A stretch of 64,000 nucleotides of DNA, taken from Bifidobacterium castoris (GTDB taxonomy: Bacteria > Actinomycetota > Actinomycetes > Actinomycetales > Bifidobacteriaceae). The DNA lies in assembly GCF_003952025.1 (NCBI RefSeq), contig NZ_QXGI01000007.1, forward strand, positions 53,426 to 117,425, in the 5' to 3' direction. Below the pieces are notes generated by a model. It was not told the origin of the DNA and ran no database searches. It was given only the letters and a program-made list of their open reading frames with translations. Below are positions 8,269 through 18,011 of this stretch, piece after piece. Position 1 is the first letter of the stretch. Each line of letters starts with the position of its first letter. Position numbers and translations under genes: made by a program.

Positions 8269-9552
8269 TCAGCCCTTGCTGGCGGCCGCCTCGATGCCCT
8301 TGACGATGTCTTCGGCGTTGCCCTTGCCGGCCATCATGTTGACCACGCCTTCGTTGAGCGCGTTGCCGACGTTCTGCCCGAAGACCGTGTCGAGCCACAG
8401 CGAGACGGAGGACGCCTGGTCATAGACCTTGAGCACCTGCTGGAGCGCTTCGTTCTTGACCGCGGACTGCGCGTTCTTCGCGGCCGGGATCGTGACGAAC
8501 GCCTCAGCGTATTTCTCCTGCCATTCCTTTTCGGAGATGAAGTTGAGGAAGTCCACGGCCTCCTGTGGGGCCCATGCGCCGATCGACATGCCGTCCGCGC
8601 CGGCGAGCATGGCGGTCGGGTCGCCTTCGCCGCCTTCCATCTCGGGGAACGTGAAGTAGCCGAGGTCGGCCATGTCCTTCTGGTCAGGCGTCAGGTCACG
8701 CACCACACCGGGCTCCCAGCCGCCCATGAGCTCCATCGCGGCCATGTGGTTGGCGAGCAGGCCAGCGGACGAGCTTGCGCCCTGCTGTGCGGAGGTTGTC
8801 AGGAAGCCTTCGTTGAAGCCGTCCAGGTCAAGCAGGTCCTTGACGTCGTCGCCGGCCTTGACCCAGCATTCATTGGTGAACTTGAGGTCGCTCGAGGCCT
8901 CGTCGAACGCCGACTGCGAGCATTCGCGCAGCGCGAACCAGTAGTACCAGTGCGCCGCGGGCCATGCATCCTTGCCACCGAGGGCGATCGGCGTGATGCC
9001 GGCGTCCTTGAGCTTCTTGACCGCTGTGGAGAATTCGTCCCAAGTCTTCGGCGTCTCGGTGATGCCGGCCTTCTTGAACAGGTCCTTCGAGTACCAGATG
9101 CCGCCGGGCAGCACCGACTGCGGCACGCCGTACACCTTGCCGTCGATCGTGGTGGTGTCGAGCGCCGTCTTCATCTGCGTCTTGACCTGATCGGAGATCT
9201 TGTCGGTCAGATCCATGACCTGCCCGGCCTCGACCACGTCGCGCAGTTTCTGGCCGCCACGCGCCAGGAACATGTCAGGCGCCGACGACGGGTCCTGCAG
9301 CGCGGTCTGGAGCTTGCCGTCCATGTCTTCGTTCTGGATGGCCTCGATCTTGATGTCGACGTTCGGGTTCTTCGCTTCGAACGCCGCAGCGGCATCGTCC
9401 CAGAACTTCTTGCCGTCACCCGTCGTGGAATTCATCCACACCACAACCTTGGTCTTGCCGTCTGCATTGGCGCCGGAGCCGCCTCCACATGCGGACACCC
9501 CAACGATGGTTGCAGCCGCGACCATTGCGGCGAATACTGACTTGACCTTCAT
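8269..9552 (-). CDS. ABC transporter sugar-binding lipoprotein
   Basis: A 427-residue extracellular solute-binding protein of the CUT1 class. It starts with a lipoprotein signal (MKVKSVFAAMVAAATIVGVS) and the lipobox VSAC, with the acylated Cys at residue 22, followed by a GGGSGANADG linker. The mature part has the usual bilobal binding-protein features (VVVWMNSTTGDGKKFWDDAAAAF near the N-terminus). It is the first and probably most expressed gene of the operon. Upstream lies an AT-rich region with LacI-type operators, and the LacI gene is divergent. The ligand is inferred from the linked GH43 gene to be a xylose- or arabinose-containing oligosaccharide. Confidence 0.92.
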   Translation of the reverse strand: MKVKSVFAAMVAAATIVGVSACGGGSGANADGKTKVVVWMNSTTGDGKKFWDDAAAAFEAKNPNVDIKIEAIQNEDMDGKLQTALQDPSSAPDMFLARGGQKLRDVVEAGQVMDLTDKISDQVKTQMKTALDTTTIDGKVYGVPQSVLPGGIWYSKDLFKKAGITETPKTWDEFSTAVKKLKDAGITPIALGGKDAWPAAHWYYWFALRECSQSAFDEASSDLKFTNECWVKAGDDVKDLLDLDGFNEGFLTTSAQQGASSSAGLLANHMAAMELMGGWEPGVVRDLTPDQKDMADLGYFTFPEMEGGEGDPTAMLAGADGMSIGAWAPQEAVDFLNFISEKEWQEKYAEAFVTIPAAKNAQSAVKNEALQQVLKVYDQASSVSLWLDTVFGQNVGNALNEGVVNMMAGKGNAEDIVKGIEAAASKG

Positions 9553-9612
9553 GATTTTCCTCCTAGATCGCCCGTTCCATCGTTAGAGCGGGTGCCATGC
9601 GGCCGATGATAG

Positions 9613-9624
9613 GTTTTCGAAAAC
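9613..9624. promoter_or_regulatory. LacI-type operator between the transporter operon and lacI
   Basis: GTTTTCGAAAAC is a perfect 12-bp palindrome with the central CG typical of LacI/GalR operators. A second odd palindrome, CGAAACTTTCG, lies at 9766-9776 and a broader CTTACG...CGTAAG repeat spans 9624-9655. All lie in the AT-rich gap between the binding-protein start (9552) and the LacI start (9864), so one regulator could control both directions. Confidence 0.6.
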
Positions 9625-9863
9625 TTACGTTGTTTTCGTTAGAAACTATCGTAAGCCTACTTAGTTAAACAGTCAAATTAAATAGATTATCGGCGTTTCG
9701 TTCGTTATTGTACGCTCATGTTCACATGAACACCACATCGACATGTCGCTCGATTTGCACTTTTCCGAAACTTTCGTTACTCTGTAGTCCAATGCGGCAG
9801 CATAGGACGAACAACGCACGCGGACAACCGGCAACACCCATGCGCACAGGCAAAGGAGCCACC

Positions 9864-10868
9864 ATGACAGGGCGGAAAATCAGATTGGCCGACATCGCCA
9901 AGACCACCGGCTACTCGCTGGCCACCGTTTCGAAGGCGCTCAATGGGCGCTCGGACATCTCGGACGAAGCCCGCGCCGCCATCGACGAGGCACTCAAAGC
10001 CTCGGGCTACCAACGCCGCGGCCAGAAAAACCCAAGCCAACGGTATGTGGAAGTGGTGTTCCAGGACCTTGACACCATATGGGCGCTCGAAGTGCTGCGC
10101 GGCGTGCTGCGCGAGACCCGGCAATATCCCGACATCAGCGTGATCACCACGGAAAGCGGCACACGCCAGCACCCCGACGATGATTGGATCGACGGCATGC
10201 TGCGCCGCAAACCCTTTGGCGTCATCTTCATTTTCGCGAATCTGACGGATGACGAAAAAGCAAAACTGCGCGTCAACAACATCCCCTACGTCATCTTCGA
10301 CCCCTCAGGCGAGCCGTCGAACGACGACTTCTCGGTGCAGGCGGACAATTGGGCCGGCGGCGTGCTCGCCACGCGCCACCTGCTCGCGCTCGGGCACATA
10401 CGCATCGGCATCATCACAGGCCCCGAAGAGATGATGTGCTCGCGCGCGCGGCTCGACGGATATACGTCGGCGCTCGCCGAGCAAGGCATCGCCGTCGATC
10501 CGGCGCTCGTGACCGAAGGCGATTTCACAACCGAAGGCGGCTATGCGCAGGCGATGGAGCTGTTGGCGCAACCGAACCGCCCCACCGCGATCTTCGCCGG
10601 CAGCGACCTGCAGGCGATGGGCGTCTATGAGGCCGCCCGGCAGAACCGGCTGCGCATCCCCGAAGACCTTTCGGTCGTCGGATTCGACGACGTGCAGACA
10701 TCCGCCTTCCTGGGTCCGGCGCTCACCACGGTGCGCCAGCCGTTGCACGACATGGCGGCGGTCTCGACGCGCATGCTTCTGGACACAGCGGAAGGGCGCC
10801 CAACGCAGCACCACGTGATCCTGCCCACCACGCTTGTGGTGCGGGGCAGTACACGCAGCCTGCGCTGA
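9864..10868 (+). CDS. LacI-family transcriptional regulator of the oligosaccharide operon
   Basis: A 334-residue regulator. The helix-turn-helix at residues 6-30 (RLADIAKTTGYSLATVSKALNG) is followed by the hinge (about 45-55) and the periplasmic-binding-protein-like effector domain ending TTVRQPLHDMA...LVVRGSTRSLR. The ATG at 9864 was chosen over upstream in-frame starts because AAAGGAG sits just before it and the helix-turn-helix begins directly afterwards. It is divergent from the binding-protein operon and convergent with the next GH43 gene, ten bases away. Its likely targets are the operators at about 9613-9776. Confidence 0.9.
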   Translation: MTGRKIRLADIAKTTGYSLATVSKALNGRSDISDEARAAIDEALKASGYQRRGQKNPSQRYVEVVFQDLDTIWALEVLRGVLRETRQYPDISVITTESGTRQHPDDDWIDGMLRRKPFGVIFIFANLTDDEKAKLRVNNIPYVIFDPSGEPSNDDFSVQADNWAGGVLATRHLLALGHIRIGIITGPEEMMCSRARLDGYTSALAEQGIAVDPALVTEGDFTTEGGYAQAMELLAQPNRPTAIFAGSDLQAMGVYEAARQNRLRIPEDLSVVGFDDVQTSAFLGPALTTVRQPLHDMAAVSTRMLLDTAEGRPTQHHVILPTTLVVRGSTRSLR

Positions 10869-10877
10869 GCACTCCAC

Positions 10878-12560
10878 CTATACCTCACAACCGATGAGGC
10901 AACCCACAAAGCCGCCGGACCATTCGGTGCTCAACGGCGCCACGTCGATCACCTCGATGGCCGGTGCCGCCCATGCCCGTTCCGCGGACCGCGCCACGAC
11001 CACACGCACCATGCCTTTGTCGAAGACGAGCATGACCGATCCCGGCTCCCCCTCGGGGATCGGCACCACGCCCTCCCTGCGCTCCGGCCCATCACCAAGC
11101 GCCCACTGCACCGACGCCCCACCCGTCGCCACACGCAGCGCATGGCGCCCGTCCTGCCGAATGCTCACGGTGCCGCACGGCGGACACAACACGACGCATC
11201 TGTCTTCAGGCATACGCCGGTACGCCACGCCATCCGCGCGCACGGCCGCGACTTCGCCATCGCCGATGATAAAGGGCACGCGCGCATCGACGACCGCCTG
11301 CGATTCACACGGTCCGATGCACATGTCGAGCAAAGTCCCGTCCGCCGCATCGATGCGCAATGCCTGCGCCAGACGCCCCGCTCCCCCGGCAAGCACAGGC
11401 CAGCCCGGGTCATCGGCCTCCTTTTGCGCGGGCCCATTGGATTCCAGCGACCATTGTGCCGGATCGCGCTGCCATACGACAGGCGCCACAAAGGTCTCCC
11501 TGCCCAGGAAACTGAGCGCCCCATGGCCCGCGGTGGGAGTCTCGCGCGACCCCAGGCATGCGACCCACCAGCCGAGCCGTGGATGATGCAGCAGATCGGC
11601 GTGGCCCACACACTGCACACGCTCCTCCAAACCCAGATGCCGGTGCGTCAGAAACGGATTCTTCTTGCACGGATGGAACAGGCGCGCATACCGCCCCACA
11701 ACCGACCGCTCGTCGGCACGCGGCGCGCGCGGCTCGCCCCCGTCCTCGCGCGCTTGGGACTGCAGGGCTTCGATCGCCGGCCCGAGCCCGTCGGGGGCCC
11801 ATGCGCGCATGGTCATCTCGCTGTGGTCGAAGCTCGTGCCGCCTTCCGCGGTCATCAGATACGCCCAATCGCCGATGCGGTACAGGTGCGGCCCTTCGGC
11901 CCACACCGCCTCCACGCCGTATCCCGTCCAAAGGACCGTTTTGCCGTAGTCGCCGTCCGTGTCGCATGACGCGCACAGCCGCCACGTCTCCGGGTCGATC
12001 CGCTGGGTCCACACCTCGGTCTGCCCTTCCCAACGCGGACGCACGGCCTGCCTCGTCTGCGTCCAATACACGGAGCCGTCAAGGTCCTCGAAGATGTCCG
12101 GATCGATGCCCTCGGCGCCCTCGATCCAGTACGGGCCGCGCCATGGCCCCTCAAGCGCATCGGCCTCGATGATGAAGTTGCCTTGGCTTGCGCGGGTCCC
12201 CTCGATCGACTCCGGTGCGGCCCCGGCTGCGGCTGCCGCGTCCAGATCGATGCGGGCGACAGTGCATGCGATCACGTACTTCCCGTGGATCATGCGCAAT
12301 GTCGGCGCATACAATCCTCCGGAATCAAGCACGAAGGGGATCAGCAGCCGTTGCGCCATCGCCTCGTCGACGGCGTGCCCCGCAGGCTCCCAGTTCGCGA
12401 TATCGTCCGAGACGTGGATCGGCAGCCCCGGCACCAGTTCGAACGAGGAATTCACCAGGGCCACGCGCCCGCCGCGCTCGTCCCACATCCAGCTTGGATC
12501 GGGGTACATGCCCCGCAGTACGGGATTGGTGATATCCATGGTCGCAGTCGTTGCGGTCAT
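10878..12560 (-). CDS. GH43-family glycoside hydrolase
   Basis: A 560-residue GH43 protein with no signal peptide. The three catalytic carboxylates can be placed: Asp21 in YPDPSW, Asp153 in GIDPDIF and Glu222 in AEGPHLY. The blade after the third is normal (YLMTAEGGTSFDHSEM), and the C-terminal 230 residues form a divergent beta-rich domain unlike that of the first GH43 gene. GGAGG six bases before the ATG at 12560 supports the longer start over an internal Met eight codons in. The activity (beta-xylosidase or alpha-arabinofuranosidase) is not decidable here. It is monocistronic between lacI and a gene-free stretch. Confidence 0.87.
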   Translation of the reverse strand: MTATTATMDITNPVLRGMYPDPSWMWDERGGRVALVNSSFELVPGLPIHVSDDIANWEPAGHAVDEAMAQRLLIPFVLDSGGLYAPTLRMIHGKYVIACTVARIDLDAAAAAGAAPESIEGTRASQGNFIIEADALEGPWRGPYWIEGAEGIDPDIFEDLDGSVYWTQTRQAVRPRWEGQTEVWTQRIDPETWRLCASCDTDGDYGKTVLWTGYGVEAVWAEGPHLYRIGDWAYLMTAEGGTSFDHSEMTMRAWAPDGLGPAIEALQSQAREDGGEPRAPRADERSVVGRYARLFHPCKKNPFLTHRHLGLEERVQCVGHADLLHHPRLGWWVACLGSRETPTAGHGALSFLGRETFVAPVVWQRDPAQWSLESNGPAQKEADDPGWPVLAGGAGRLAQALRIDAADGTLLDMCIGPCESQAVVDARVPFIIGDGEVAAVRADGVAYRRMPEDRCVVLCPPCGTVSIRQDGRHALRVATGGASVQWALGDGPERREGVVPIPEGEPGSVMLVFDKGMVRVVVARSAERAWAAPAIEVIDVAPLSTEWSGGFVGCLIGCEV

Positions 12561-12579
12561 CGCGGTCCTCCATATCGGT

Positions 12580-12923
12580 AGTGGTCGGTCATATCAGTGC
12601 ATTCGGTTCGGCGGTGCGCCATGCGTCCCGCGTCTTGCGCAATCAAAAGGGCGGACGCACCGTCGTGCCGCTCGTATGGAAAAAGCCCATGGGCCTGCGG
12701 GAACCACCGCACTCCCCCGCGCGGCGTGCCTGTGGGGGCAGGATGCGCGCGGAGCGTATGGGTGCACGGTGTGGCCCGGCGGCCATGGGCCTGCATCGCG
12801 CCTGCAGAGGAAAGGAAAGGACAGGCGGCGATTCATTGGAAGGGAGGAAAGGAAGAGTAGCATTGGCGGCATATGCCATACGTCGCGCACTGCATATGCC
12901 GCACGCCGCAGAGGTTGGATGGA
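12580..12923. other. Gene-free stretch upstream of the second GH43 gene
   Basis: No convincing coding frame is seen. It should hold the GH43 promoter near 12580-12620. The block CATGGGCCTGC occurs twice (about 12688 and 12783). A perfect 11-base inverted repeat, GCGGCATATGC/GCATATGCCGC, lies at 12866-12876 and 12892-12902. Confidence 0.6.
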
Positions 12924-12958
12924 CGGTCCGGCCGCCCATGCGGCAGGCGGTCGGACCG
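12924..12958 (-). terminator. Terminator hairpin of xylA
   Basis: Thirteen-base arms (12924-12936 and 12946-12958) pair with one G-T and a nine-base loop, starting seven bases after the xylA stop codon. Confidence 0.7.
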
Positions 12959-12965
12959 CGTGACG

Positions 12966-14315
12966 TCAGGCGTTGGCCAGGGCGTCGATGATGTAGTTGT
13001 TGATGGTCGCCTTCACGTCCTCGAGATGATCGGGGTGCGTGGATGCGATGATCTGCTCCTGCGGCATGTCGATGGCGTAGTCGTTGAGCGATTCGAGCGT
13101 CGCGGTGCCGTCGTCGATCGACTTGCCGATGCCCGAATCATAGGAGCCGTAGCGGTTGGCCACGAGGTTCTCGATGTAGCCGTCCTGATGCATCCTGTCC
13201 GCGACGAGCAGGCCGGCGGCGAAGGAGTCCATGCCTGCGATGTGCGCGCGGAACAGGTCCTCGGCGCTGAACGACGTGCGGCGCGGCTTCGCGTCGAAGT
13301 TGAGGCCGCCGTGAGGGCCGATCTGCCCCTCGTCGAGCACCTCCCACATCACCGACGCCGTCTCGTACAGGTTCGTCGGGAACTCGTCGAGGTCCCAGCC
13401 GAGCAGCATGTCTCCCTGGTTCGCGTCAAGCGAGCCGAGCACGCCGTTGTCGCGCGCGACGCGGATCTCGTGCTGGTAGGTGTGGCCGGCGAGGTTCGCG
13501 TGGTTGCCTTCGAGGTTGAGCTTGAAGACGTCGATGAGGTCGTAGGCGCGCAGGAAGTTGCAGGCCGTCGCCGCGTCGAAGTCGTACTGGTGCGTCATCG
13601 GCTCCTTCGCCTTCGGCTCGATGAGGAACTGCGCGTCCATGCCGATCTGCTTCGCGTAGTCGGCGCACATGTGGAAGAACTTCGCCATATGCTCCTGCTC
13701 GCGCTTCATGTCGGTGACCCACAGGTTCTCGTAGCCTTCGCGGCCGCCCCAGAACACATAGTTCTCGGCGCCCAGACGCTTGCCGATCTCGAGCGAGTGC
13801 TTGAGCTGCGCCGCGGCGTAGGCGTAGACGTCGGCGAACGGCGACGTCGAGGCGCCGGCGACGAAGCGCGGGTTCGTGAACAGCGACGAGGTGTTCCACA
13901 GCAGCTTGACGCCGGTGGACTTCATGTTCTCCTCGATCTTGTCGACGACGCGGTCGAGGTTGGCGTTCGTCTCGCGCAGCGTATCGCCCTCCGGCGCGAT
14001 GTCACGGTCGTGGAAGCAGAAATACTCGGCGCCGAGCTTCGTGAAGAATTCGAAGGCGTAGTCGACCTTCGCGAGCGCGTTGTCCATCGGATCGGAGTAC
14101 TTGCCGTCCCACGGGCGCTGCGCGGTGCCGTCGCCGAACGGGTCGGTCAGCGGCGCGTCGAAGGTGTGCCACCAGGCGACGCCGAAGCGCAGCCAGTCCT
14201 TCATCTTCTTGCCGGCGACGACCTTGTCTGCGTCGTAGTACTGGAAGCCGAGTCCCTCCACCGGGCCGTTGCCACGGCCGACGTACTCGATCTTGTCGAT
14301 GTCCCACAGTCCCAT
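12966..14315 (-). CDS. xylA: Xylose isomerase
   Basis: A 449-residue class II xylose isomerase converting D-xylose to D-xylulose for XylB. Diagnostic blocks are present in order: [16 protein letters not shown] near the N-terminus, [15 protein letters not shown] (catalytic His), [16 protein letters not shown] and [12 protein letters not shown] (metal-site Glu and His), and SLDANQGD with LGWDLDEFP (metal-site Asp). Two consecutive ATGs are possible; I prefer the second (14315), which is five bases from AGGAG and gives the family N-terminus MGLWD. It is monocistronic and separated from other xyl genes by a GH43 gene. Its upstream region carries a partial copy of the ROK-type operator. Confidence 0.95.
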   Translation of the reverse strand: MGLWDIDKIEYVGRGNGPVEGLGFQYYDADKVVAGKKMKDWLRFGVAWWHTFDAPLTDPFGDGTAQRPWDGKYSDPMDNALAKVDYAFEFFTKLGAEYFCFHDRDIAPEGDTLRETNANLDRVVDKIEENMKSTGVKLLWNTSSLFTNPRFVAGASTSPFADVYAYAAAQLKHSLEIGKRLGAENYVFWGGREGYENLWVTDMKREQEHMAKFFHMCADYAKQIGMDAQFLIEPKAKEPMTHQYDFDAATACNFLRAYDLIDVFKLNLEGNHANLAGHTYQHEIRVARDNGVLGSLDANQGDMLLGWDLDEFPTNLYETASVMWEVLDEGQIGPHGGLNFDAKPRRTSFSAEDLFRAHIAGMDSFAAGLLVADRMHQDGYIENLVANRYGSYDSGIGKSIDDGTATLESLNDYAIDMPQEQIIASTHPDHLEDVKATINNYIIDALANA

Positions 14316-14443
14316 CATGACTCCTTTGTTCTGTGTTGCGCTGTGTCGCGGTGCCGTCTTCGGCGCGTCGCGCGACGGGCGAACGTCGCCGCACCGACCG
14401 CCCCCGCCATGGCGGCGGTCGCTTCTGAACGACTATGTTCATT

Positions 14444-14462
14444 CGTCTTATTAAGTAAACTA
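14444..14462. promoter_or_regulatory. Degenerate ROK-type operator upstream of xylA
   Basis: On the minus strand TAGTTTACTTAATAAGACG reproduces the left arm and spacing of the xylB operator, with a poor right arm. A half-site TCATCTAACT is at about 14487-14496. These are the only AT-rich patches in the 345-base gap between xylA and the next gene; the rest (14510-14660) shows nothing recognisable. Confidence 0.35.
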
Positions 14463-14663
14463 CAACGACGGCCACTATTTGTCAAATCATCTAACTTTTA
14501 TCGGCGAGTCCCGCGCGATGCCGCCGTTTTCATGTCATCCGCCCCTCCGCGCCGCCATGCGTCTGCGGCACCGCGTACGCATCCGGCGCATGCACGGGCG
14601 GCGCCGCTCCCTTTGCGCCGTCATGCGGCACGCAGTCGCACCGCCGGCCGATCGCCCGGTGAA

Positions 14664-15188
14664 TCAGCCGCGCAGCCGCCGCACGAATCGTTCGGCGGTC
14701 CGCGCGAGCTCGTCGTCATCGATCGTCTTCGACGAGCCGTGCACGACGAAGGGCTCCTCGTAGTCGAGGCCGAGGTATCGCGCGGTCGTGCGGTACGGCA
14801 GCAGCAGCTCCTCCATCGTCGCGCCGTGCTTGCCGCCGGCCGTGTACATCCCCTCGGCGCCGCCGGTCGTCACGGCGAGCAGCATGCGCTTGCCGGCGAT
14901 CGACGCGCCGTCGCCGTACGCCCATCCGGGCGTGAACACGGCGTCCTCCCACAGCTTCATCAACGCCGGCGCGCTGTACCAGTAGAACGGGAAGAGGAAC
15001 GCGAGGCGGTCGGCGCGGCCGCACACGCGATGCTCCTCGTCGACGTCGATGCGGAAGTCGGGATACAGCGCGTACATGTCGCGCACGATCACGTCGCCGG
15101 GGTCCTCGCATGCAGCCCGCCGCGCGAGCGCGCGGTTCACCCTCGAAAGCCGCAACCGGTCGTGGAACACCATCAGCGCCGTCGTCAT
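14664..15188 (-). CDS. NAD(P)H oxidoreductase, flavodoxin-like quinone reductase family
   Basis: A 174-residue cytoplasmic flavoprotein of the Flavodoxin_2 (KefF/MdaB/NQO1-like) fold. The core FLFPFYWYSAPALMKLWEDAVFTPGWAYG (about residues 68-96) is the typical flavin and partner-chain signature, and LLAVTTGG follows. The usual N-terminal SxxxxS flavin-phosphate loop is altered (FHDRLRLSRVNRAL), which is not rare. GGAGGAGG upstream supports the ATG at 15188. It is divergent from metY. The electron acceptor is unknown; quinone or xenobiotic detoxification is the family's usual role. Confidence 0.82.
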   Translation of the reverse strand: MTTALMVFHDRLRLSRVNRALARRAACEDPGDVIVRDMYALYPDFRIDVDEEHRVCGRADRLAFLFPFYWYSAPALMKLWEDAVFTPGWAYGDGASIAGKRMLLAVTTGGAEGMYTAGGKHGATMEELLLPYRTTARYLGLDYEEPFVVHGSSKTIDDDELARTAERFVRRLRG

Positions 15189-15365
15189 CGTCGCCTCCTC
15201 CTTCATATGCGCGACGGGCGCCATGCGCCGGCGCACACAGTGTGGGACGCGCCGGCGGCGCACGCCGCCGTCATGGTTTAATACCGGTATCCAACCTACT
15301 CCGCCACGTCTACCCGCCGCACGGCGCACGCGTGACGGGAAGCCAACCGCAGACGAGGAGCGTAC

Positions 15366-16676
15366 ATGGCAGACACAGCCACACCGATCAGCACCGAGCA
15401 CGAGGACACGATCTGCGTGCAGGGCGGCTACCAGCCGGGCAACGGCGAGTCGCGCACGCCGCCGATCATCCAGGCGACGACCTTCAAGTACACGTCGAGC
15501 GAGCAGATGAGCCGCCTGTTCGACCTGTCCGAATCCGGATACTTCTACACGCGTCTGCAGAACCCGACGAACGACACGGTCGCCGCGAAGATCTGCGCGA
15601 TGGAGGGCGGCGCCGCGGCGATGCTCACCTCCTCCGGCCAGGCCGCGAACTTCTTCGCGCTGTTCAACATCTGCAACCAGGGCGACCACATCGTCGCGTC
15701 GAGCGCGATCTACGGCGGCACCTTCAACCTGATCAACGTGACGATGCGCAAGATGGGCATCGAATGCACGTTCGTGAGCCCCGACTGCTCCGCCGAGGAG
15801 CTCGAGGCCGCGTTCCGCCCGAACACGAAGGCCGTCTTCGGCGAGTCGATCGCGAACCCGGCGCTCATCGTCCTCGACTTCGAGAAGTTCGCGAGCGCCG
15901 CGCACGCGCACGGCGTCCCGTTCATCGTCGACAACACGTTCCCGACGCCGATCAACTGCCAGCCGATCCGCTACGGCGTCGACATCGTCACGCATGCGAC
16001 GACGAAGTACATGGACGGCCACGGCTCGTGCGTCGGCGGCGCGATCGTCGACTCGGGCAACTTCGATTGGCTCGCGCACGCCGAGAAGTTCCCGGGGCTG
16101 TGCACGCCCGACGACTCCTACCACGGCGTCGTCTACGCGAAGGACTTCGGCAAGGCGGCGTTCATCACGAAGGCGACGGCGCAGCTCATGCGCGACTTCG
16201 GCTCGACGCCGGCGCCGATCAACTCGTGGATCATGGGCATGCATCTCGAATCGCTCGGCGTGCGCATGGAACGCCACTGCGCGAACGCGCTCAAGGTCGC
16301 CACGTTCCTCAAGGACGACCCGCGCATCTCGTGGGTGAGCTGCCCGGAGCTGCCCGGCGACAAATACCATGCGCTCGCCGAGAAGTACATGCCGGACGGC
16401 ACCTGCGGCGTCATCTCCTTCGGCGTGCCCGGCGGCCGCGAGAAGGTGTCCGCCTTCCTCGACCATCTCCAGATGATCGCAATCGCAACCCACGTCGCCG
16501 ACGCGCGCAGCTGCGTGCTCTACCCGGCCGGAACGACGCACCGCCAGCTCACCGAGGAACAGCTCGACGAGGCCGGCGTCGGCATCGACCTCGTGCGCCT
16601 GAGCTGCGGCATCGAGAACGCCGACGACATCATCGCCGACATCCGTCAGGCGCTCGACGCGGCGCTCGGCGACTGA
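15366..16676 (+). CDS. metY: O-acetylhomoserine aminocarboxypropyltransferase (sulfhydrylase)
   Basis: A 436-residue PLP enzyme of the Cys/Met metabolism family that forms homocysteine from O-acetylhomoserine and sulfide. The N-terminus QGGYQPGNGESRTPPIIQATTF, YTRLQNPTND (about 61-70), the SSGQAANF cofactor loop and Lys214 in HATTKYMDGHG (Schiff-base lysine) are intact. An insertion-free length near 430 residues and the long GYQPG... start favour MetY over cystathionine synthase or lyase. The start is set by GAGGAGCG before ATG 15366. It is monocistronic. No SAM riboswitch was recognised in the short leader. Confidence 0.92.
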   Translation: MADTATPISTEHEDTICVQGGYQPGNGESRTPPIIQATTFKYTSSEQMSRLFDLSESGYFYTRLQNPTNDTVAAKICAMEGGAAAMLTSSGQAANFFALFNICNQGDHIVASSAIYGGTFNLINVTMRKMGIECTFVSPDCSAEELEAAFRPNTKAVFGESIANPALIVLDFEKFASAAHAHGVPFIVDNTFPTPINCQPIRYGVDIVTHATTKYMDGHGSCVGGAIVDSGNFDWLAHAEKFPGLCTPDDSYHGVVYAKDFGKAAFITKATAQLMRDFGSTPAPINSWIMGMHLESLGVRMERHCANALKVATFLKDDPRISWVSCPELPGDKYHALAEKYMPDGTCGVISFGVPGGREKVSAFLDHLQMIAIATHVADARSCVLYPAGTTHRQLTEEQLDEAGVGIDLVRLSCGIENADDIIADIRQALDAALGD

Positions 16677-16690
16677 GCGAAACGCAGCGT

Positions 16691-16752
16691 AGGGGTCGGC
16701 CTCGGGATGGCAGGCGAACAGCCGTTTTGACTGCCATCCCGAGGCCGACCCC
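16691..16752. terminator. Long bidirectional terminator between metY and the lipoprotein gene
   Basis: Arms of about 22 bases (16691-16713 and 16731-16752) pair perfectly around a 17-base loop containing GTTTTG. The hairpin lies between two convergent genes, so it can stop transcription from both sides. Confidence 0.8.
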
Positions 16753-16778
16753 CTGCGCTTGCCCACTGTGGCATCCCC

Positions 16779-17555
16779 CTATCCGAACGGCTTCCATTCA
16801 GGCGGCTTGTATTCCTGAACATCCATGGCCTCATGATTGTTCGCCAGACACATGGCCGCATCGACATCGCCGTAATCGAAACTGAAATGCCCGTGCGTCT
16901 CGGCGATGGTGGGAGCACGTCCCATGCGACGATCATTCCAGTATTCGTCGAATCTGCGATCCTCCGCATCGTAGTCCTTCGCCGTATACGACGTCTTCAC
17001 CAGATTGTTGCGATGCAGGCAATCCACCACCCCCTCCGATGGATTCCGATATAGGTTCGGGTTCGAATGCTGACGTTGGTACACCTCATTCACGTTCAGC
17101 ATCTCCGCCATGCCGCATGCCATATCATCTTCACGCAGTTTTTCCTCCCGCGCCTCCTGCCCTTCAACAGATGCCATCGACCACCGTGCTTGATAAAACT
17201 CACCGACCTTCATAATCGGCGGCGCGGCATACCCTTTGTTGACAATACATTGACGATAGCTCGCCCATGCCTGCTCGTAGTCGGCCCGGCTAACCCGCCC
17301 TCCATTCTCCAACGCCCTCTCCAGAATAGTCACTTGACGATCCCCCATGGGCGCCCCGTGCATCTGTCCATTACGAGCTTTCTGATCGAGATCGAGCACC
17401 ATCTGCACATAGTCCTGCATGGACGAGGCAATGCGCTGACCCTCCACACCAGTATCCGGATCCGCTTCGTTGGAGCCACACCCCGCCAGCAGACCGCAGG
17501 CAAAACACATCACCATGACAATTCCGCCGAATCGGGCGAAAACCTCACGCATCAT
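16779..17555 (-). CDS. Unrecognised four-Cys lipoprotein, module copy 1
   Basis: About 258 residues. It has a lipoprotein signal peptide with lipobox LLAGC, so it should be anchored on the outer face of the membrane. The mature part has a conserved core shared with the copy at 20772-21512: LERAL-N-G--S-ADY--AW--YRQC--KGY, then a Cys near the middle, NP-LY-NP---VDCL-R, and SFD with a final Cys. That is four conserved cysteines apart from the lipid one. No known domain was recognised. GAGG upstream supports the tandem ATG at 17555/17552. It lies downstream of a small secreted-protein gene, separated by a terminator-like hairpin, the order expected if it were an immunity or receptor partner (inference only). 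Confidence 0.75.
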   Translation of the reverse strand: MMREVFARFGGIVMVMCFACGLLAGCGSNEADPDTGVEGQRIASSMQDYVQMVLDLDQKARNGQMHGAPMGDRQVTILERALENGGRVSRADYEQAWASYRQCIVNKGYAAPPIMKVGEFYQARWSMASVEGQEAREEKLREDDMACGMAEMLNVNEVYQRQHSNPNLYRNPSEGVVDCLHRNNLVKTSYTAKDYDAEDRRFDEYWNDRRMGRAPTIAETHGHFSFDYGDVDAAMCLANNHEAMDVQEYKPPEWKPFG

Positions 17556-17587
17556 CTTTCGAGTCCTCACATTCCAACTCAAAATAT

Positions 17588-17630
17588 GGTGTGGTGTGAG
17601 ACCGCATTCGATGCAGTCTCACACCACACC
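17588..17630 (-). terminator. Hairpin between the two genes of module copy 1
   Basis: Perfect 15-base arms (17588-17602 and 17616-17630) with a 13-base loop are followed on the minus strand by ATATTTT. It probably gives partial termination, so the small gene would be expressed more than the lipoprotein. Confidence 0.75.
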
Positions 17631-17670
17631 ACACATCGTTCATCATCGAGCCGAATCAGAAGAGACGCAA

Positions 17671-18011
17671 TCAACCTGCTCGATAGTAGGCCCAATCTCG
17701 TCCACGCTCGTTATTGCCTTTCATGGATGCCTTGCAGACTGACAGCACACCGACACTGCGGGAGTCTATTCGCCCTTCCTGAGCAGCTTCGCAGTAACCA
17801 AAAGCATAACCACTGGTTACTAATTCGATGGACGAGGCATCCCAGCCGACACTGTAGTTCCCGCCAGAAACCTTTCCATGGAAGGTCCCGGAACCGCTGT
17901 ACCACTTCCCGGTATCCACCTGCGCCGCCAAAGCAGGTGCGGCCGTCGAGAAAGCAAGAGCCAGTGCACATAACATTGGCACGATTGCGCGCGTTGTTTT
18001 CTAATCTTCAT
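17671..18011 (-). pseudogene. Small secreted Cys protein, module copy 1 (apparent 1-base deletion)
   Basis: The ATG at 18011 has a good Shine-Dalgarno (GGGGGTGG) and reads MKIRKQRA before leaving frame. The downstream frame, which ends at 17671, begins IVPMLCALALAFSTAAPALA. Adding one A to the AAAA tract at 17997-18000 joins them into a textbook Sec signal peptide cleaved after APALA. The mature protein would be about 84 residues with two cysteines (GYCEAAQ and LSVCKAS) and ends RDWAYYRAG. A GTG at 17982 could start a shorter product but lacks a ribosome site. A paralogue is at 20331. The size, secretion signal and -YYR end faintly recall lactococcin 972-type peptides, which I cannot confirm. 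Confidence 0.65.

Noticed and set aside
14664-16766. Very long open frame on the minus strand across metY
   Set aside because: Its upstream two thirds is the antisense of metY with arginine/aspartate-rich low-complexity protein; only the last 174 codons (oxidoreductase) have family motifs and a Shine-Dalgarno.
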